Shown: in pieces, positions 36,590 to 46,017 of the stretch
How positions within the stretch are numbered: position 1 is the stretch's first letter
Layout: every line of letters starts with the position of its first letter
Assembly: GCF_029504655.1 (NCBI RefSeq)
Contig: NZ_JAQFIL010000001.1
Location: 7,660,001 to 7,724,000, forward strand
Origin: Catalinimonas alkaloidigena
GTDB lineage: Bacteria > Bacteroidota > Bacteroidia > Cytophagales > Cyclobacteriaceae
Reading direction: 5' to 3'
Length of the DNA: 64,000 bases
Program-made: the position numbers and the translations under genes
Notes under the pieces: model-generated
Told to the model about the DNA's origin: nothing
Seen by the model: only the letters and a program-made list of their open reading frames with translations
Database searches by the model: none

Positions 36590-38407
36590 ATGGATTTTCT
36601 GAAAGCCCGCTCTCAGGTAGAGCAACACAAAAAAAGTTTACTTGCTCAGGCTTTTATATGGATAGTACTTATTGTCTTTTCCGCCTGGCTACTTACCATT
36701 AATAGTATGATTAGTTTGGGCTGGTTTTTTTCTTTTGAAGAAATTACGGCATGGAAACTGGATAAAACATATTCCTTTTTCAAGGAAGGTTTGCGGCGCT
36801 TTGACAAAACCATCACTCCTGCTTCCTATCAGTTTAGTAAATATATAGCAATATCTATGTGGATGTTGACAGGTGGTTTGTTTTATCTGTTTTTTCGCTT
36901 TCAGAATGAGGTCCTCAGCAAAATAAGTAAGGCATATCTCTTTTGTAAAAAAGAGTTGCAAAAATCCCTTCAGGCTTTTTTGAAGCTATCCAGCTTAGAG
37001 CAATATGGCTTTTGGGGCGCTTTTCTTCTATCGCTTGTCTTGCGCATCTATCACTACTATTACATGCCTGTGCATATAGACGAACTGATGAGCTATTATT
37101 TTTTTGTAAATAAGGGAGTCTTGTTAACAAGTGTTTATTATCCCTTTCCAAATAACCACCTCTTCTTCAATTACGTCTTCTGGTTTTTTAGCCAATTCTT
37201 AAATGATCCTATACTGGCAGGGCGCCTTCCTTCTATCATATTCTACCACTTGTTGTTGCTGCTTTTATTCATGGGATTGCTCAGGTACATTAAAAGTTAT
37301 GCTGCTGCCTTATTTTCAGTTTTGATATGTGTTTTATTGTTTCCGTCCAGTATTTATGCTGTGGAAGCAAGAGGCTATTCCTTAATGAGCTTTCTGGCAC
37401 TTGTAGCAGGGTTTTCGTTGCTGCTGGCTGTGGAGAAGAAGCGTAGAGAAGCCTTCTTTATTTTTGTGCCTGCCTGCGTATTTGGCGCTTGTACGGTTCC
37501 CGTCTTTTTTATCCCCTTTATGGCATTTATGATGTATGGAGGCATGCAGGCTTACCTTCAGCGAGACCTTCAACTGTTGGCTAGATTGTTAGTCAGCAGT
37601 TTATGCATAGGCGTAGGTGTATTGCTATGTTATTTACCCATGTTTATTTTCAGTGGTGTGGAAGCCGTAGCTTTCAATGAGTTTGTAGCACCCATTAAAA
37701 TTGAAAGGTTTTACAGTTACGTTTATCCGGTAGCTTCAGCGGAACTTTTGAGTTATTTAGCAGGAACGCCCAATCGGGGGTGGATATATTTTTTAATTGT
37801 AAGCATTTTGGGGCTGATCCTGCTATTTAAAGCAGATAAAAGAGTGAAAAACTGGTTTTTCTTTACCGCATTCATGCTCGGAAGTATTTTTTTGTATGCC
37901 TTACTTTTCAGATCCTTTATGTTTCAGCGTACGATCACCTATGTTACTTATTTTCTGTATCCATCTGTGGCTATTGTGGTAGTATTTTGGGTCAAAAGGA
38001 TTACTCAAAATCAACGGGCGAGAAAAGTAGTATTTGCTTTCCTGTTGGTAGTGCTTTCCTTTGTTTCATACCTGGAGTATCAGGAAAACAGTTATGAGGT
38101 AACATTATTACCCAATGTATATTATGATAAACTGGAGGCTCATATAAATGAAGCAGTCCGGAAGGAAGCAAAAGTATACATGGGCATATCTTCTACCTAT
38201 GTACATGTTTATCTATATTATCAATACCTTACTGAAAAATATGATAAGCCTGCCAATATTACTGAAGAATATCAACAGGCAGATTTTTTGGTTTTAGAAG
38301 CAACTTCGTATGATGCCAGCTATTTTGCATCTCATGGTTTTACCCAATGCGATGCTTTGCCTTCAAAAATCAGCTTTTTGTATCCGCTGATCATCTGTAA
38401 AAAATGA
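36590..38407 (+). CDS. GT-C-type membrane glycosyltransferase, candidate
   Basis: 605 residues with about 11-12 membrane helices. After an N-terminal pair of helices and a cytoplasmic segment, the GT-C pattern appears: the Asp-Glu pair Asp164-Glu165 in a loop after a helix (PVHIDELMSYYFF), a PFPNNHLFFNY segment, and a chain of hydrophobic helices as in ArnT/PMT/GT39 enzymes. These use lipid-linked sugars at the outer face of the inner membrane. It is 8 bp after the FAD gene. The N-terminal 130 residues before the GT-C core are unusual. Confidence 0.75.
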   Translation: MDFLKARSQVEQHKKSLLAQAFIWIVLIVFSAWLLTINSMISLGWFFSFEEITAWKLDKTYSFFKEGLRRFDKTITPASYQFSKYIAISMWMLTGGLFYLFFRFQNEVLSKISKAYLFCKKELQKSLQAFLKLSSLEQYGFWGAFLLSLVLRIYHYYYMPVHIDELMSYYFFVNKGVLLTSVYYPFPNNHLFFNYVFWFFSQFLNDPILAGRLPSIIFYHLLLLLLFMGLLRYIKSYAAALFSVLICVLLFPSSIYAVEARGYSLMSFLALVAGFSLLLAVEKKRREAFFIFVPACVFGACTVPVFFIPFMAFMMYGGMQAYLQRDLQLLARLLVSSLCIGVGVLLCYLPMFIFSGVEAVAFNEFVAPIKIERFYSYVYPVASAELLSYLAGTPNRGWIYFLIVSILGLILLFKADKRVKNWFFFTAFMLGSIFLYALLFRSFMFQRTITYVTYFLYPSVAIVVVFWVKRITQNQRARKVVFAFLLVVLSFVSYLEYQENSYEVTLLPNVYYDKLEAHINEAVRKEAKVYMGISSTYVHVYLYYQYLTEKYDKPANITEEYQQADFLVLEATSYDASYFASHGFTQCDALPSKISFLYPLIICKK

Positions 38408-38593
38408 AAATGAGTGCTGCCTATGCGTAAATTTTAGAAATTAAATATTAGTGTCGATCTATAGATTGGTAATGAGTATCCAGAACTTTTGACCTTTAAC
38501 TTTCAACAGTCTGACCACTTAACTTTCCCCTCAATAAAAAATAGGCTAAATTACCACCCAAATTTTTTTACCGAAAAAATAAAATTTCAACAT

Positions 38594-40363
38594 ATGCTAC
38601 GTACGCATACCTGCGGAGAACTTCGGATTGAAGATGTAAATAAAGAAGTAACCCTTAGCGGCTGGACACAAAGGGTGAGAGATAAAGGTGGAGTAATCTG
38701 GATTGACCTGCGCGACCGGTATGGCCTTACCCAGCTTATCTTTAAAGCCGGCGTGGATACGCATGGTGAAACAGCGGCAGAGCTGATTGATAAAGCCCGG
38801 GAAGTGGGTCGTGAATTTGTTCTTCAGGCAAAAGGAAAGGTGATAGAAAGGGTATCCAAAAACCCTAAAATGCCCACCGGCGATGTGGAATTGGAAGTTA
38901 GTGAGCTGAAAATACTTAATACCTCCAAAGTTCCTCCCTTTACTGTCGAAGATGATACCGATGGAGGTGAAGACCTGCGGATGAAGTACCGCTATCTGGA
39001 TCTGCGCCGAGGTGTAGTGCGTAATAAACTCCACCTACGCCACAAAATGATGCAGCATACCCGCCGCTTTTTGGATGGGCAACATTTTATAGAAGTAGAA
39101 ACCCCGGTCTTGATCAAATCTACGCCCGAAGGAGCGCGCGATTTTGTGGTGCCTTCCCGTATGCATCCGGGGGAGTTTTATGCCTTGCCCCAGTCTCCTC
39201 AGACGTTTAAGCAGTTGCTGATGGTTTCCGGCTTTGACCGCTACTTCCAGATTGTCAAGTGCTTCCGTGATGAAGACTTACGTGCCGACCGCCAGCCGGA
39301 GTTCACCCAGATAGACTGCGAAATGTCCTTTGTGACGCAGGAAGATATTCTCAATACCTTTGAAGAGCTTACCAAATACCTTTTCAAAGAGGTAAAAGGT
39401 GTGGAGATTACGGATTTTCCACGGATGGACTATGCCGATGCCATGAAGTATTACGGTTCAGATAAGCCAGACACCCGTTTTGAGATGAAATTTACTGAGT
39501 TGAATGAGATAGCTCAAGGCAAAGGCTTCAAGGTATTTGACAGCACTGAGCTGGTCGTGGGGATTTGCGCGGAAGGCTGTGCTGAGTACAGCCGAAAGCA
39601 GGTAGATGCCCTGACCGAATTTGTGACCCGACCGCAGGTAGGTGCTAAAGGCCTGGTCTACGTAAAATGTAATGCGGATGGTACTTTCAAGTCTTCAGTA
39701 GATAAATTCTTCTCTGCCGATGACCTCAAAGGCTGGATGGAAGCAATGGGTGGTAAGCCCGGCGATTTACTGCTAATTTTGGCAGGCGAAACCCATAAAA
39801 CCCGTAAAGCACTCAACGAATTACGCCTGCATATGGGAAATGAGCTTGGGTTGAGAGATAAAAACACTTTCAAGCCACTTTGGGTAGTAGACTTTCCTCT
39901 GCTGGAGTGGGATGAGGAAATGGAGCGCTTCCATGCTATGCACCACCCTTTTACCTCGCCCAAGCCTGAAGATATTGAAAAATTAGAAAGCAATCCGGGG
40001 GCAGTCAGGGCTAATGCTTATGACCTGGTGATCAATGGAGTAGAGATTGGTGGAGGCTCCATCAGAATACATAATAGAGAGTTACAAAACACTATGTTCA
40101 ACAAATTAGGCTTTAGCCAGGAAGAAGCGCAGAAGCAGTTTGGCTTCCTGATGGATGCCTTTGAATATGGCGCCCCTCCTCACGGTGGTATCGCCTTTGG
40201 CTTTGACCGTATGTGTGCCCTCTTTGATGGAGCGGATTCTATCCGTGATTATATCGCATTCCCTAAAAACAATGCCGGGCGTGATGTGATGATAGATACA
40301 CCTTCTACCATCTCCGAGGAGCAGCTAAGAGAACTGGAAATTATGGTGAAGCGGTCATCGTGA
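38594..40363 (+). CDS. aspS: Aspartyl-tRNA synthetase
   Basis: 589 residues from the ATG at 38594 ([11 protein letters not shown] is the expected start; an in-frame ATG at 38489 adds 35 unrelated residues). Class II synthetase: OB-fold anticodon domain ([12 protein letters not shown], about 16-27), class II motif 2 ([18 protein letters not shown]), the bacterial insertion domain, and motif 3 ([13 protein letters not shown]). Length equals the E. coli enzyme (590). Loads Asp onto tRNA-Asp. The stop codon sits in a short tandem repeat. Confidence 0.98.
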   Translation: MLRTHTCGELRIEDVNKEVTLSGWTQRVRDKGGVIWIDLRDRYGLTQLIFKAGVDTHGETAAELIDKAREVGREFVLQAKGKVIERVSKNPKMPTGDVELEVSELKILNTSKVPPFTVEDDTDGGEDLRMKYRYLDLRRGVVRNKLHLRHKMMQHTRRFLDGQHFIEVETPVLIKSTPEGARDFVVPSRMHPGEFYALPQSPQTFKQLLMVSGFDRYFQIVKCFRDEDLRADRQPEFTQIDCEMSFVTQEDILNTFEELTKYLFKEVKGVEITDFPRMDYADAMKYYGSDKPDTRFEMKFTELNEIAQGKGFKVFDSTELVVGICAEGCAEYSRKQVDALTEFVTRPQVGAKGLVYVKCNADGTFKSSVDKFFSADDLKGWMEAMGGKPGDLLLILAGETHKTRKALNELRLHMGNELGLRDKNTFKPLWVVDFPLLEWDEEMERFHAMHHPFTSPKPEDIEKLESNPGAVRANAYDLVINGVEIGGGSIRIHNRELQNTMFNKLGFSQEEAQKQFGFLMDAFEYGAPPHGGIAFGFDRMCALFDGADSIRDYIAFPKNNAGRDVMIDTPSTISEEQLRELEIMVKRSS

Positions 40364-40385
40364 CCCGGTCATCATGACCCGGTCA
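40352..40385. repeat. 14-bp tandem repeat at the aspS stop codon
   Basis: CGGTCATCGTGACC at 40352-40365 is followed by CGGTCATCATGACC (one change) and a partial third unit to 40385. The aspS TGA lies at the end of the first unit and a second TGA in the same relative place in the next unit. Probably a slippage duplication at the 3' end of the gene. Confidence 0.7.
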
Positions 40386-40447
40386 AACTAGAGGTAGAAC
40401 CAGAACATTCAAGATATATTGGCAGTTGATGTAAAAAGTCAACTGCC

Positions 40448-40936
40448 ATGAAAAAAATACAGCCCAAAGCAGGACAGGAGTCTGTCTGGGATTATCCGCG
40501 TCCGCCAAGATTAGAAGATACCAGCAAACATGTGCGAGTAGTTTTTAATGGAGAAGTGATAGCTGATAGTAATCGTGCCAGGCGGGTGCTGGAAACCAGT
40601 CATCCTCCGGTATATTATATTCCACCGGAAGACATAAATAATGATTTTTTAAAACCTGATTCCCATAGTAGCTTCTGTGAATTCAAAGGTATGGCTAAGT
40701 ACTATTCGCTGGAGGTAAATGGTAAGAAAGTTGAGCATGCCGGATGGTATTATCCTGAACCAACTGAGCGCTTTGCATCGTTAAAGGATTATGTGGCTTT
40801 TTATCCTTCCAAGATGGATGCCTGTTATGTAGCTGATGAAAAAGTGCAGCCGCAGGAAGGAGACTTCTACGGAGGTTGGATTACAAAAGATATTGTAGGG
40901 CCATTTAAGGGTGGACAGGGAACTTGGGGATGGTAG
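40448..40936 (+). CDS. DUF427 protein
   Basis: 162 residues, cytoplasmic. The DUF427 beta-tent fold is indicated by VRVVFNGEVIADSNRARRVLETSHPPVYYIP, then KGMAKYYSLEVNGK, AGWYYPEPTER and VAFYPSKMDAC. (The first stretch spans residues 31-61; only part is quoted here as key residues.) Function unknown. It starts 84 bp after aspS and is followed 42 bp later by a DUF4920 gene. Confidence 0.88.
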   Translation: MKKIQPKAGQESVWDYPRPPRLEDTSKHVRVVFNGEVIADSNRARRVLETSHPPVYYIPPEDINNDFLKPDSHSSFCEFKGMAKYYSLEVNGKKVEHAGWYYPEPTERFASLKDYVAFYPSKMDACYVADEKVQPQEGDFYGGWITKDIVGPFKGGQGTWGW

Positions 40937-40978
40937 CATATTGCAAATTGCAGAATGAAAACTTCAAATTTTACGAAT

Positions 40979-41437
40979 ATGTACAAATATCTGATTGTGT
41001 TAAACTTACTACTGTTTCCTGTATTGGCAGCAACAGCTCAGAAAGCTGAAAATTTCGGTACTGAAATCCTGGATGAAGGTGCTCTTCAGCCTGCCGAATT
41101 TATTCAGGAAATGGATGGTAAGATAGAACAGGAGGTTAAACTTTCTGCCAAAGTTAATGATGTTTGTCAGGTGAAAGGCTGCTGGATGACACTTGATCTT
41201 GAGAATGGTGAAGAAGTAATGGTTCGCTTCAAGGATTATGGTTTTTTTGTGCCTAAAAATGCGAGTGGCAAAACAGCCATAGTAGAAGGCCGAGCCTATT
41301 TTGATGAGGTTCCTGTAGAGACTTTACGTCATTATGCAGAAGACGCCGGCAAATCCCAGGAAGAAATTAATGCCATCACAGAGCCGGAAATGCGCCTTTC
41401 TTTTGTTGCCGATGGCGTAATTCTTAAACAAGAATAA
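40979..41437 (+). CDS. DUF4920 protein, exported
   Basis: 152 residues from the ATG at 40979, selected because the signal peptide (MYKYLIVLNLLL, cleavage near ATAQ) starts there; an ATG 24 bp upstream is possible. The DUF4920 pattern is clear: VNDVCQVKGCWMTL with a Cys pair, RFKDYGFFVPKNASGK and FVADGVIL. Periplasmic; the paired cysteines suggest metal or redox involvement, but no function is known. A strong terminator follows. Confidence 0.87.
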   Translation: MYKYLIVLNLLLFPVLAATAQKAENFGTEILDEGALQPAEFIQEMDGKIEQEVKLSAKVNDVCQVKGCWMTLDLENGEEVMVRFKDYGFFVPKNASGKTAIVEGRAYFDEVPVETLRHYAEDAGKSQEEINAITEPEMRLSFVADGVILKQE

Positions 41438-41459
41438 TATTGAACCCAATATTGATAAC

Positions 41460-41482
41460 AGCCCGCTATGTGCGGGCTTTTT
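41460..41482 (+). terminator. Intrinsic terminator after the DUF4920 gene
   Basis: GC-rich 7-bp stem (41460-41466 AGCCCGC and 41472-41478) with a 5-nt loop and five T (41478-41482). Confidence 0.9.
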
Positions 41483-41538
41483 CATTTATGGTAGCATGAT
41501 TTTACAGCGTATATGATAATTTACATCATAGCAAACTG

Positions 41539-41546
41539 TATATTTG
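41539..41546 (+). promoter_or_regulatory. -7 promoter element of ald
   Basis: TATATTTG matches TAnnTTTG, 59 bp before the ald ATG and just after the preceding terminator. No clear -33 TTTG at 19-21 bp. Confidence 0.45.
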
Positions 41547-41605
41547 CAGCCTGATTTTAAGATGTCATTTAAATGTGTTTGTGAGATAGTTAAACTGATA
41601 ATGTA

Positions 41606-42733
41606 ATGATTGTTGGAGTTCCTAAGGAAATTAAAAATAATGAAAACCGCGTAGGTTTGACGCCAGCCGGTGTAAAAGAACTGACAAAATTAGGGCATAC
41701 TGTTAAAGTACAGCGTACTGCTGGTGAGGGTAGTGGTTTTACGGATGAGCTGTACGAAGAAGCGGGTGCAAGTATACTACCGGATATAGCGTCAGTATAT
41801 GGAGAGGCTGAGATGATTATCAAAGTCAAAGAGCCTATAGAACCTGAATATAAGTTGATCAAAAAAGATCAATTGGTATTCACTTATTTTCACTTTGCTT
41901 CCAGTGAAGCGCTGACCAAAGCCATGATTGAAACTGGGGCTATTTGTCTGGCTTATGAAACAGTGGAGTTACCGGATCGTAGCTTGCCTTTGTTAGTTCC
42001 CATGTCAGAGGTAGCCGGTCGCATGGCCATTCAGCAGGGGGCCAAATACCTGGAAAAACCACTCAAAGGCCGTGGAATTTTACTGGGAGGTGTGCCTGGT
42101 GTAAGGCCGGCGAAAGTACTCATTTTAGGAGGGGGTATTGTAGGCATGCAAGCAGCTAAGATGGCTGCCGGGCTGGGTGCAGACGTTACCATCATGGATA
42201 CTAATCTCAACCGTCTTCGCTATCTGTCTGATATTCTGCCTGCCAATGTTTCTACCATGATGTCTAACGAATACAATATTAGGGCTATGCTCGGGCAGGT
42301 AGATTTGATCGTCGGAGCGGTGCTTATTCCCGGGGCTAAGGCGCCCAAGCTGATCACCAGAGATATGCTCAAAGATATGCAGCCCGGTGCCGTATTGGTT
42401 GACGTAGCGGTGGATCAGGGGGGATGTATTGAAACCTGTACGCCTACAACACATGAAAAGCCGACATTTATCATTGACGATGTCGTTCACTATTGTGTAG
42501 CCAATATGCCTGGGGCAGTGCCTTATACTTCTACCATCGCACTTAACAACGCTACTCTGCCTTATGCTATTCAACTGGCAAATCTGGGGTGGGAAAAAGC
42601 TTGTGCCACAATGGAGCCTCTAAAGAAAGGTCTAAATGTCGTGAAAGGAGATGTAGTATACCAAAGCGTAGCGGAAGCTTTTAACATGCCTTTTGTAGAA
42701 GTGGAAAAATATATTGAGAAGGCTACCGTTTAG
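41606..42733 (+). CDS. ald: Alanine dehydrogenase
   Basis: 375 residues. NAD-dependent reversible deamination of L-alanine to pyruvate and ammonium. The N-terminal MIVGVPKEIKNNENRVGLTP is diagnostic of the AlaDH/PNT family; the NAD motif VLILGGGIVGMQAAKMAAGLG is near 172-192 and the substrate loop is VPMSEVAGRMA near 132. Length (about 370) fits AlaDH and excludes transhydrogenase. Flanked by terminators on both sides, hence monocistronic. Confidence 0.96.
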   Translation: MIVGVPKEIKNNENRVGLTPAGVKELTKLGHTVKVQRTAGEGSGFTDELYEEAGASILPDIASVYGEAEMIIKVKEPIEPEYKLIKKDQLVFTYFHFASSEALTKAMIETGAICLAYETVELPDRSLPLLVPMSEVAGRMAIQQGAKYLEKPLKGRGILLGGVPGVRPAKVLILGGGIVGMQAAKMAAGLGADVTIMDTNLNRLRYLSDILPANVSTMMSNEYNIRAMLGQVDLIVGAVLIPGAKAPKLITRDMLKDMQPGAVLVDVAVDQGGCIETCTPTTHEKPTFIIDDVVHYCVANMPGAVPYTSTIALNNATLPYAIQLANLGWEKACATMEPLKKGLNVVKGDVVYQSVAEAFNMPFVEVEKYIEKATV

Positions 42734-42760
42734 CTGAATTAATGAATGTACAATGAGAAG

Positions 42761-42786
42761 GCAGGGAGTTTGTCCCTGCTTTTTTT
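42761..42786 (+). terminator. Intrinsic terminator of ald
   Basis: GCAGGGA (42761-42767) and TCCCTGC (42773-42779) with a 5-nt loop and seven T (42780-42786). The T-run overlaps the stop codon of the convergent gene. Confidence 0.9.
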
Positions 42787-43243
42787 ATGTGGTGCAGATT
42801 TCCTCAAAATCAGGAAGCGTATCCATAAAAGAAAACGATTTTCTCTGATGATCTATCTGGCAGCAGTAATGTTCCAATCCATTAGACAATAGTAGATAAG
42901 AAGCTTTCAATGTGCCATTATAAATAGAAGACTGTTCAAATACCCTTTGATCAATCGGCACTTTAAAAGACTTACATTCCAGAAGAAGTAATGGTTTTCC
43001 CTGCCTGTCAAATACTACTGCATCTGTTCTTTTGGCCAGCTTGTTGTACATTAATCCTCCCTCTACCTTGATTAATGCCTTGGGAAAAGACAAATGGTTG
43101 ATCAGGAAGTGTATCAGATGCTGTCGCACCCATTCTTCTGGTGTGAGGGCTACATATTTTCTTCTGATAATGTCATAGATAACAGCTTTTCCTCCTACTT
43201 TTTGTACTTTGTAGTCGTAGGAAGGTAAATTGAGGTTTACCAT
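42785..43243 (-). CDS. Orphan HsdR N-terminal-domain nuclease-like protein
   Basis: 152 residues. Matches the type I restriction enzyme R-subunit N-terminal domain as a stand-alone protein: ALTPEEWVRQHLIHFLI, then the PD-(D/E)xK core RTDAVVFDRQGKPLLLLECKS (Asp, Glu and Lys in order). No helicase, methylase or specificity gene is adjacent, so it is not part of a restriction system here. Such single-domain proteins are common in Bacteroidota; role unknown. Divergent from the AMP nucleosidase gene. Confidence 0.85.
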   Translation of the reverse strand: MVNLNLPSYDYKVQKVGGKAVIYDIIRRKYVALTPEEWVRQHLIHFLINHLSFPKALIKVEGGLMYNKLAKRTDAVVFDRQGKPLLLLECKSFKVPIDQRVFEQSSIYNGTLKASYLLLSNGLEHYCCQIDHQRKSFSFMDTLPDFEEICTT

Positions 43244-43285
43244 AAGTTAAATCTATGGATATATTTTTTCTCATAAAAGAGAGAT

Positions 43286-44056
43286 ATGAAAGATAAACAA
43301 GCAATAGTTCAGGATTGGCTCCCCCGCTACACTGGTACGGCCCTGGATGCGTTTGGTGAGTATATTCTCCTTACCAATTTTTTTAATTATGTAGAGATGT
43401 TTGCCACCCAGTTTAATGTGGAAATTAAAGGCATTGGCCGCCCTATGCAGACCGCTACTGCTAATAATATTACCATGATCAACTTTGGCATGGGAAGTGC
43501 CAATGCGGCAACGGTGATGGATTTATTGTCAGCGATCAAGCCTGCAGCTGCGCTTTTTTTGGGCAAGTGTGGTGGGCTAAAAAAAACACAAGTCGGTGAC
43601 TTGATCCTTCCTATCGCTGCCATTCGCGGTGAAGGTACCAGCGATGACTATATGCCTCCTGAGGTTCCTGCCCTACCCTCGTTCCGACTGCAACGCGCAG
43701 TCTCTTCCATGATCAAAAAACACCAGTTAGATTACTGGACGGGAACCATTTATACTACCAACCGCCGGGTATGGGAGCACGATAAAGGTTTTAAAAAATA
43801 CTTAAAAAAAATTAGGGCGCTGGGAATCGATATGGAAACGGCTACCTTGTTTATTGTTGGCTTTATGAATAAAATTCCTCACGGAGCTTTGCTCCTGGTA
43901 TCAGATTTGCCTATGATTGCGGAAGGAGTAAAAACAGAAAAAAGTGACGCTGAAGTGACCAGCCGTTTTGCCGCCAAACATGTGCAGATTGGTATTGATG
44001 CACTTCTGGAGCTCATTAACTCCGGAGAATCTGTAAAACATCTTCGTTTTGAGTAA
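43286..44056 (+). CDS. amn: AMP nucleosidase
   Basis: 256 residues. Nucleoside phosphorylase-type fold: FGMGSANAATVMDLL near 73-87, LFLGKCGGLKK near 96-106 and the ribose-binding LGIDMETATLF near 182-192, giving adenine plus ribose 5-phosphate from AMP. This is the short form lacking the extra N-terminal domain of E. coli Amn (484 residues). Cytoplasmic. The SLC13-type permease gene starts 46 bp downstream and may be cotranscribed. Confidence 0.88.
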   Translation: MKDKQAIVQDWLPRYTGTALDAFGEYILLTNFFNYVEMFATQFNVEIKGIGRPMQTATANNITMINFGMGSANAATVMDLLSAIKPAAALFLGKCGGLKKTQVGDLILPIAAIRGEGTSDDYMPPEVPALPSFRLQRAVSSMIKKHQLDYWTGTIYTTNRRVWEHDKGFKKYLKKIRALGIDMETATLFIVGFMNKIPHGALLLVSDLPMIAEGVKTEKSDAEVTSRFAAKHVQIGIDALLELINSGESVKHLRFE

Positions 44057-44102
44057 AGTCAGTAAATTAATTTTCCTATTAGTCTAGTATAGCTATAGAT
44101 TT

Positions 44103-45899
44103 ATGTTACCAATTGCATGGCAGCAGTTCATTGTATTAGGGGGTATTCTTGTATTATTCGTTTGCATCTACAGAGAATGGATCAGGCCTTCACTGGGTTT
44201 TTTGCTCACAGTGCTTGTATTTGTTATTCTTAGTATCATTACCCCTGAGGAGATGCTCTCCGGTTTTTCTAATCAGTCTATCGGCAGCATCGTTTTGCTC
44301 ATCCTCATTAGCGCTGCACTTCGTAAAAATTTTCAGGTAGAAGCGGTTATTGAAAGCATTTACAAATTTGGAAGAAGGCATGCTGTACTTAGCTATCGTT
44401 CTTTTTTATTCAGAATGATGATACAAGTAGCCGTATTTTCATCTTTTATTAATAATACCCCTATCGTTGCTCTCATGACCCCATATGTATTTAACTGGGG
44501 TAAACGAAACAACATATCTCCTTCCAAACTACTGATTCCTTTGTCATACGCAACCATTATGGGGGGGATGCTTACCATAATCGGAACCTCAACTACATTG
44601 GTACTTAATGGCTTTATGCTGGATTACAACATTGCCTACTTAAATGCTATAGACCTGCTTTATATTGGTGGTGCAGTTTGTTTTACTGGTATTTTACTTA
44701 TTGGTATTGTAGGCCACAGGCTTCTGCCGGACAACAAAGATATACTGGAAAGCTTTAGTAAGAATAAGCGTGAGTATCTGGTAGAGACGATACTTGAGCA
44801 TAATTCTCCTTTAAGAGGTAAAACTATCGTAGAAGCAGGACTGAGAAGCCTTAAAGGGGTTTACCTGGTTGAGATTATTCGTAGTGAAGAAACCTTATCT
44901 CCGGTAGAGCCTACCGAAAAAATAGTAGAGAATGATGTTTTAATTTTTGCCGGGGATACAGAGAATATCGTAGAGCTCCTAAACAATGGGCGAGGACTGG
45001 TTTTACCCAAGCCTGCCGATACCCGTAATGAGGACAAAGTAAATATTATGGAGGCTGTAGTGGGAACAAATTCCAGCCTTGTAGGACATACTCCTAAAGA
45101 AATGAAGTTTCGTAAGCGCTATGATGCAGCAATTGTGGCGATACACAGAAATGGTGAGCGACTGAGTGGAAAAATAGGAGACATACAATTGAGCCAGGGG
45201 GATTTATTGCTGCTGTATGCCGGAAAAGAGTTTAAAGATAGAGTTGATCTGTACCGCGATATATTTATCGTCTCTCAGGTAAAAGAGTTTCTCAGGCCTA
45301 ACAGGAGGAAGGTTACATCATTTCTGATCGTAGCACTTGCTGCCATTGCGATGGTAGTCTTCGGTTATTTTACGCTGTTTGTTTCCTTATTAATCATTTT
45401 TGCCATCATGATAGCCCTAAGGATGGTTTCTATCAATGATATCAAAAATGAGATTGATATCAATATGATTTCAATCCTGGTATTTTCGCTGGCTATTGGT
45501 CAGGCTATGATTAAAACGGGTAGTGGCGACCTTATTGCCACAGGTCTTCTAAATCTGACACAGGGATTTGGCACTATGGGAATTCTGGCTAGCCTGTTAG
45601 TCATCACCACCATACTTACTTCTTTTATCACCAATGTAGGCGCAGTGTCTATTACTTTTCCCTTAGCATATTCTATTAGTAATAGTTTGGGCGTTGATGG
45701 TATGCCTTTTTATCTGGGAATCGCCTATGCCGCTTCAGCGGCCTTCCTGACGCCTATCGGGTATCAGACCAATCTGATCGTATATGGTCCGGGTGGATAT
45801 ACTTTCAAGGATTTTATGAGAATAGGATTACCTGTATGTATTGTCTACTTACTCACTGTATTATTAATGATCAACTGGCTATTTGCTGATGTCCTTTGA
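44103..45899 (+). CDS. SLC13/divalent-anion-type permease with two RCK_C domains
   Basis: 598 residues. Two blocks of membrane helices (about 5-210 and 410-598) flank two cytoplasmic TrkA-C/RCK_C domains (about 215-300 and 310-380; ETILEHNSPLRGKTI and GTNSSLVGHTPKEMKF). Typical CitMHS/SLC13 motifs are SSFINNTPIVALM, and SFITNVGAVSITFPLA with GYQTNLIVYGPGGY near the end. Sodium-coupled sulfate, dicarboxylate or related anion import at the inner membrane; the substrate cannot be fixed. Ends before the exb-operon terminator. Confidence 0.92.
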   Translation: MLPIAWQQFIVLGGILVLFVCIYREWIRPSLGFLLTVLVFVILSIITPEEMLSGFSNQSIGSIVLLILISAALRKNFQVEAVIESIYKFGRRHAVLSYRSFLFRMMIQVAVFSSFINNTPIVALMTPYVFNWGKRNNISPSKLLIPLSYATIMGGMLTIIGTSTTLVLNGFMLDYNIAYLNAIDLLYIGGAVCFTGILLIGIVGHRLLPDNKDILESFSKNKREYLVETILEHNSPLRGKTIVEAGLRSLKGVYLVEIIRSEETLSPVEPTEKIVENDVLIFAGDTENIVELLNNGRGLVLPKPADTRNEDKVNIMEAVVGTNSSLVGHTPKEMKFRKRYDAAIVAIHRNGERLSGKIGDIQLSQGDLLLLYAGKEFKDRVDLYRDIFIVSQVKEFLRPNRRKVTSFLIVALAAIAMVVFGYFTLFVSLLIIFAIMIALRMVSINDIKNEIDINMISILVFSLAIGQAMIKTGSGDLIATGLLNLTQGFGTMGILASLLVITTILTSFITNVGAVSITFPLAYSISNSLGVDGMPFYLGIAYAASAAFLTPIGYQTNLIVYGPGGYTFKDFMRIGLPVCIVYLLTVLLMINWLFADVL

Positions 45900-45963
45900 C
45901 AACGGTCCTGATGTAGACGCTTCTTTTTTATTGATATACTAATCTTTTCTCTGCCAGAGCAAT

Positions 45964-45994
45964 AAAAAAAGCCATCCGGAGAACCGAATGGCTT
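45964..45994 (-). terminator. Intrinsic terminator of the exb/tol operon
   Basis: Arms 45969-45979 and 45984-45994 form an 11-position stem with one mismatch and a 4-nt loop; on the minus strand it ends in seven T (45970-45964). It also follows the convergent permease gene by about 70 bp. Confidence 0.85.
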
Positions 45995-46017
45995 ATCAGG
46001 TTGTATAGTGTAAATAT

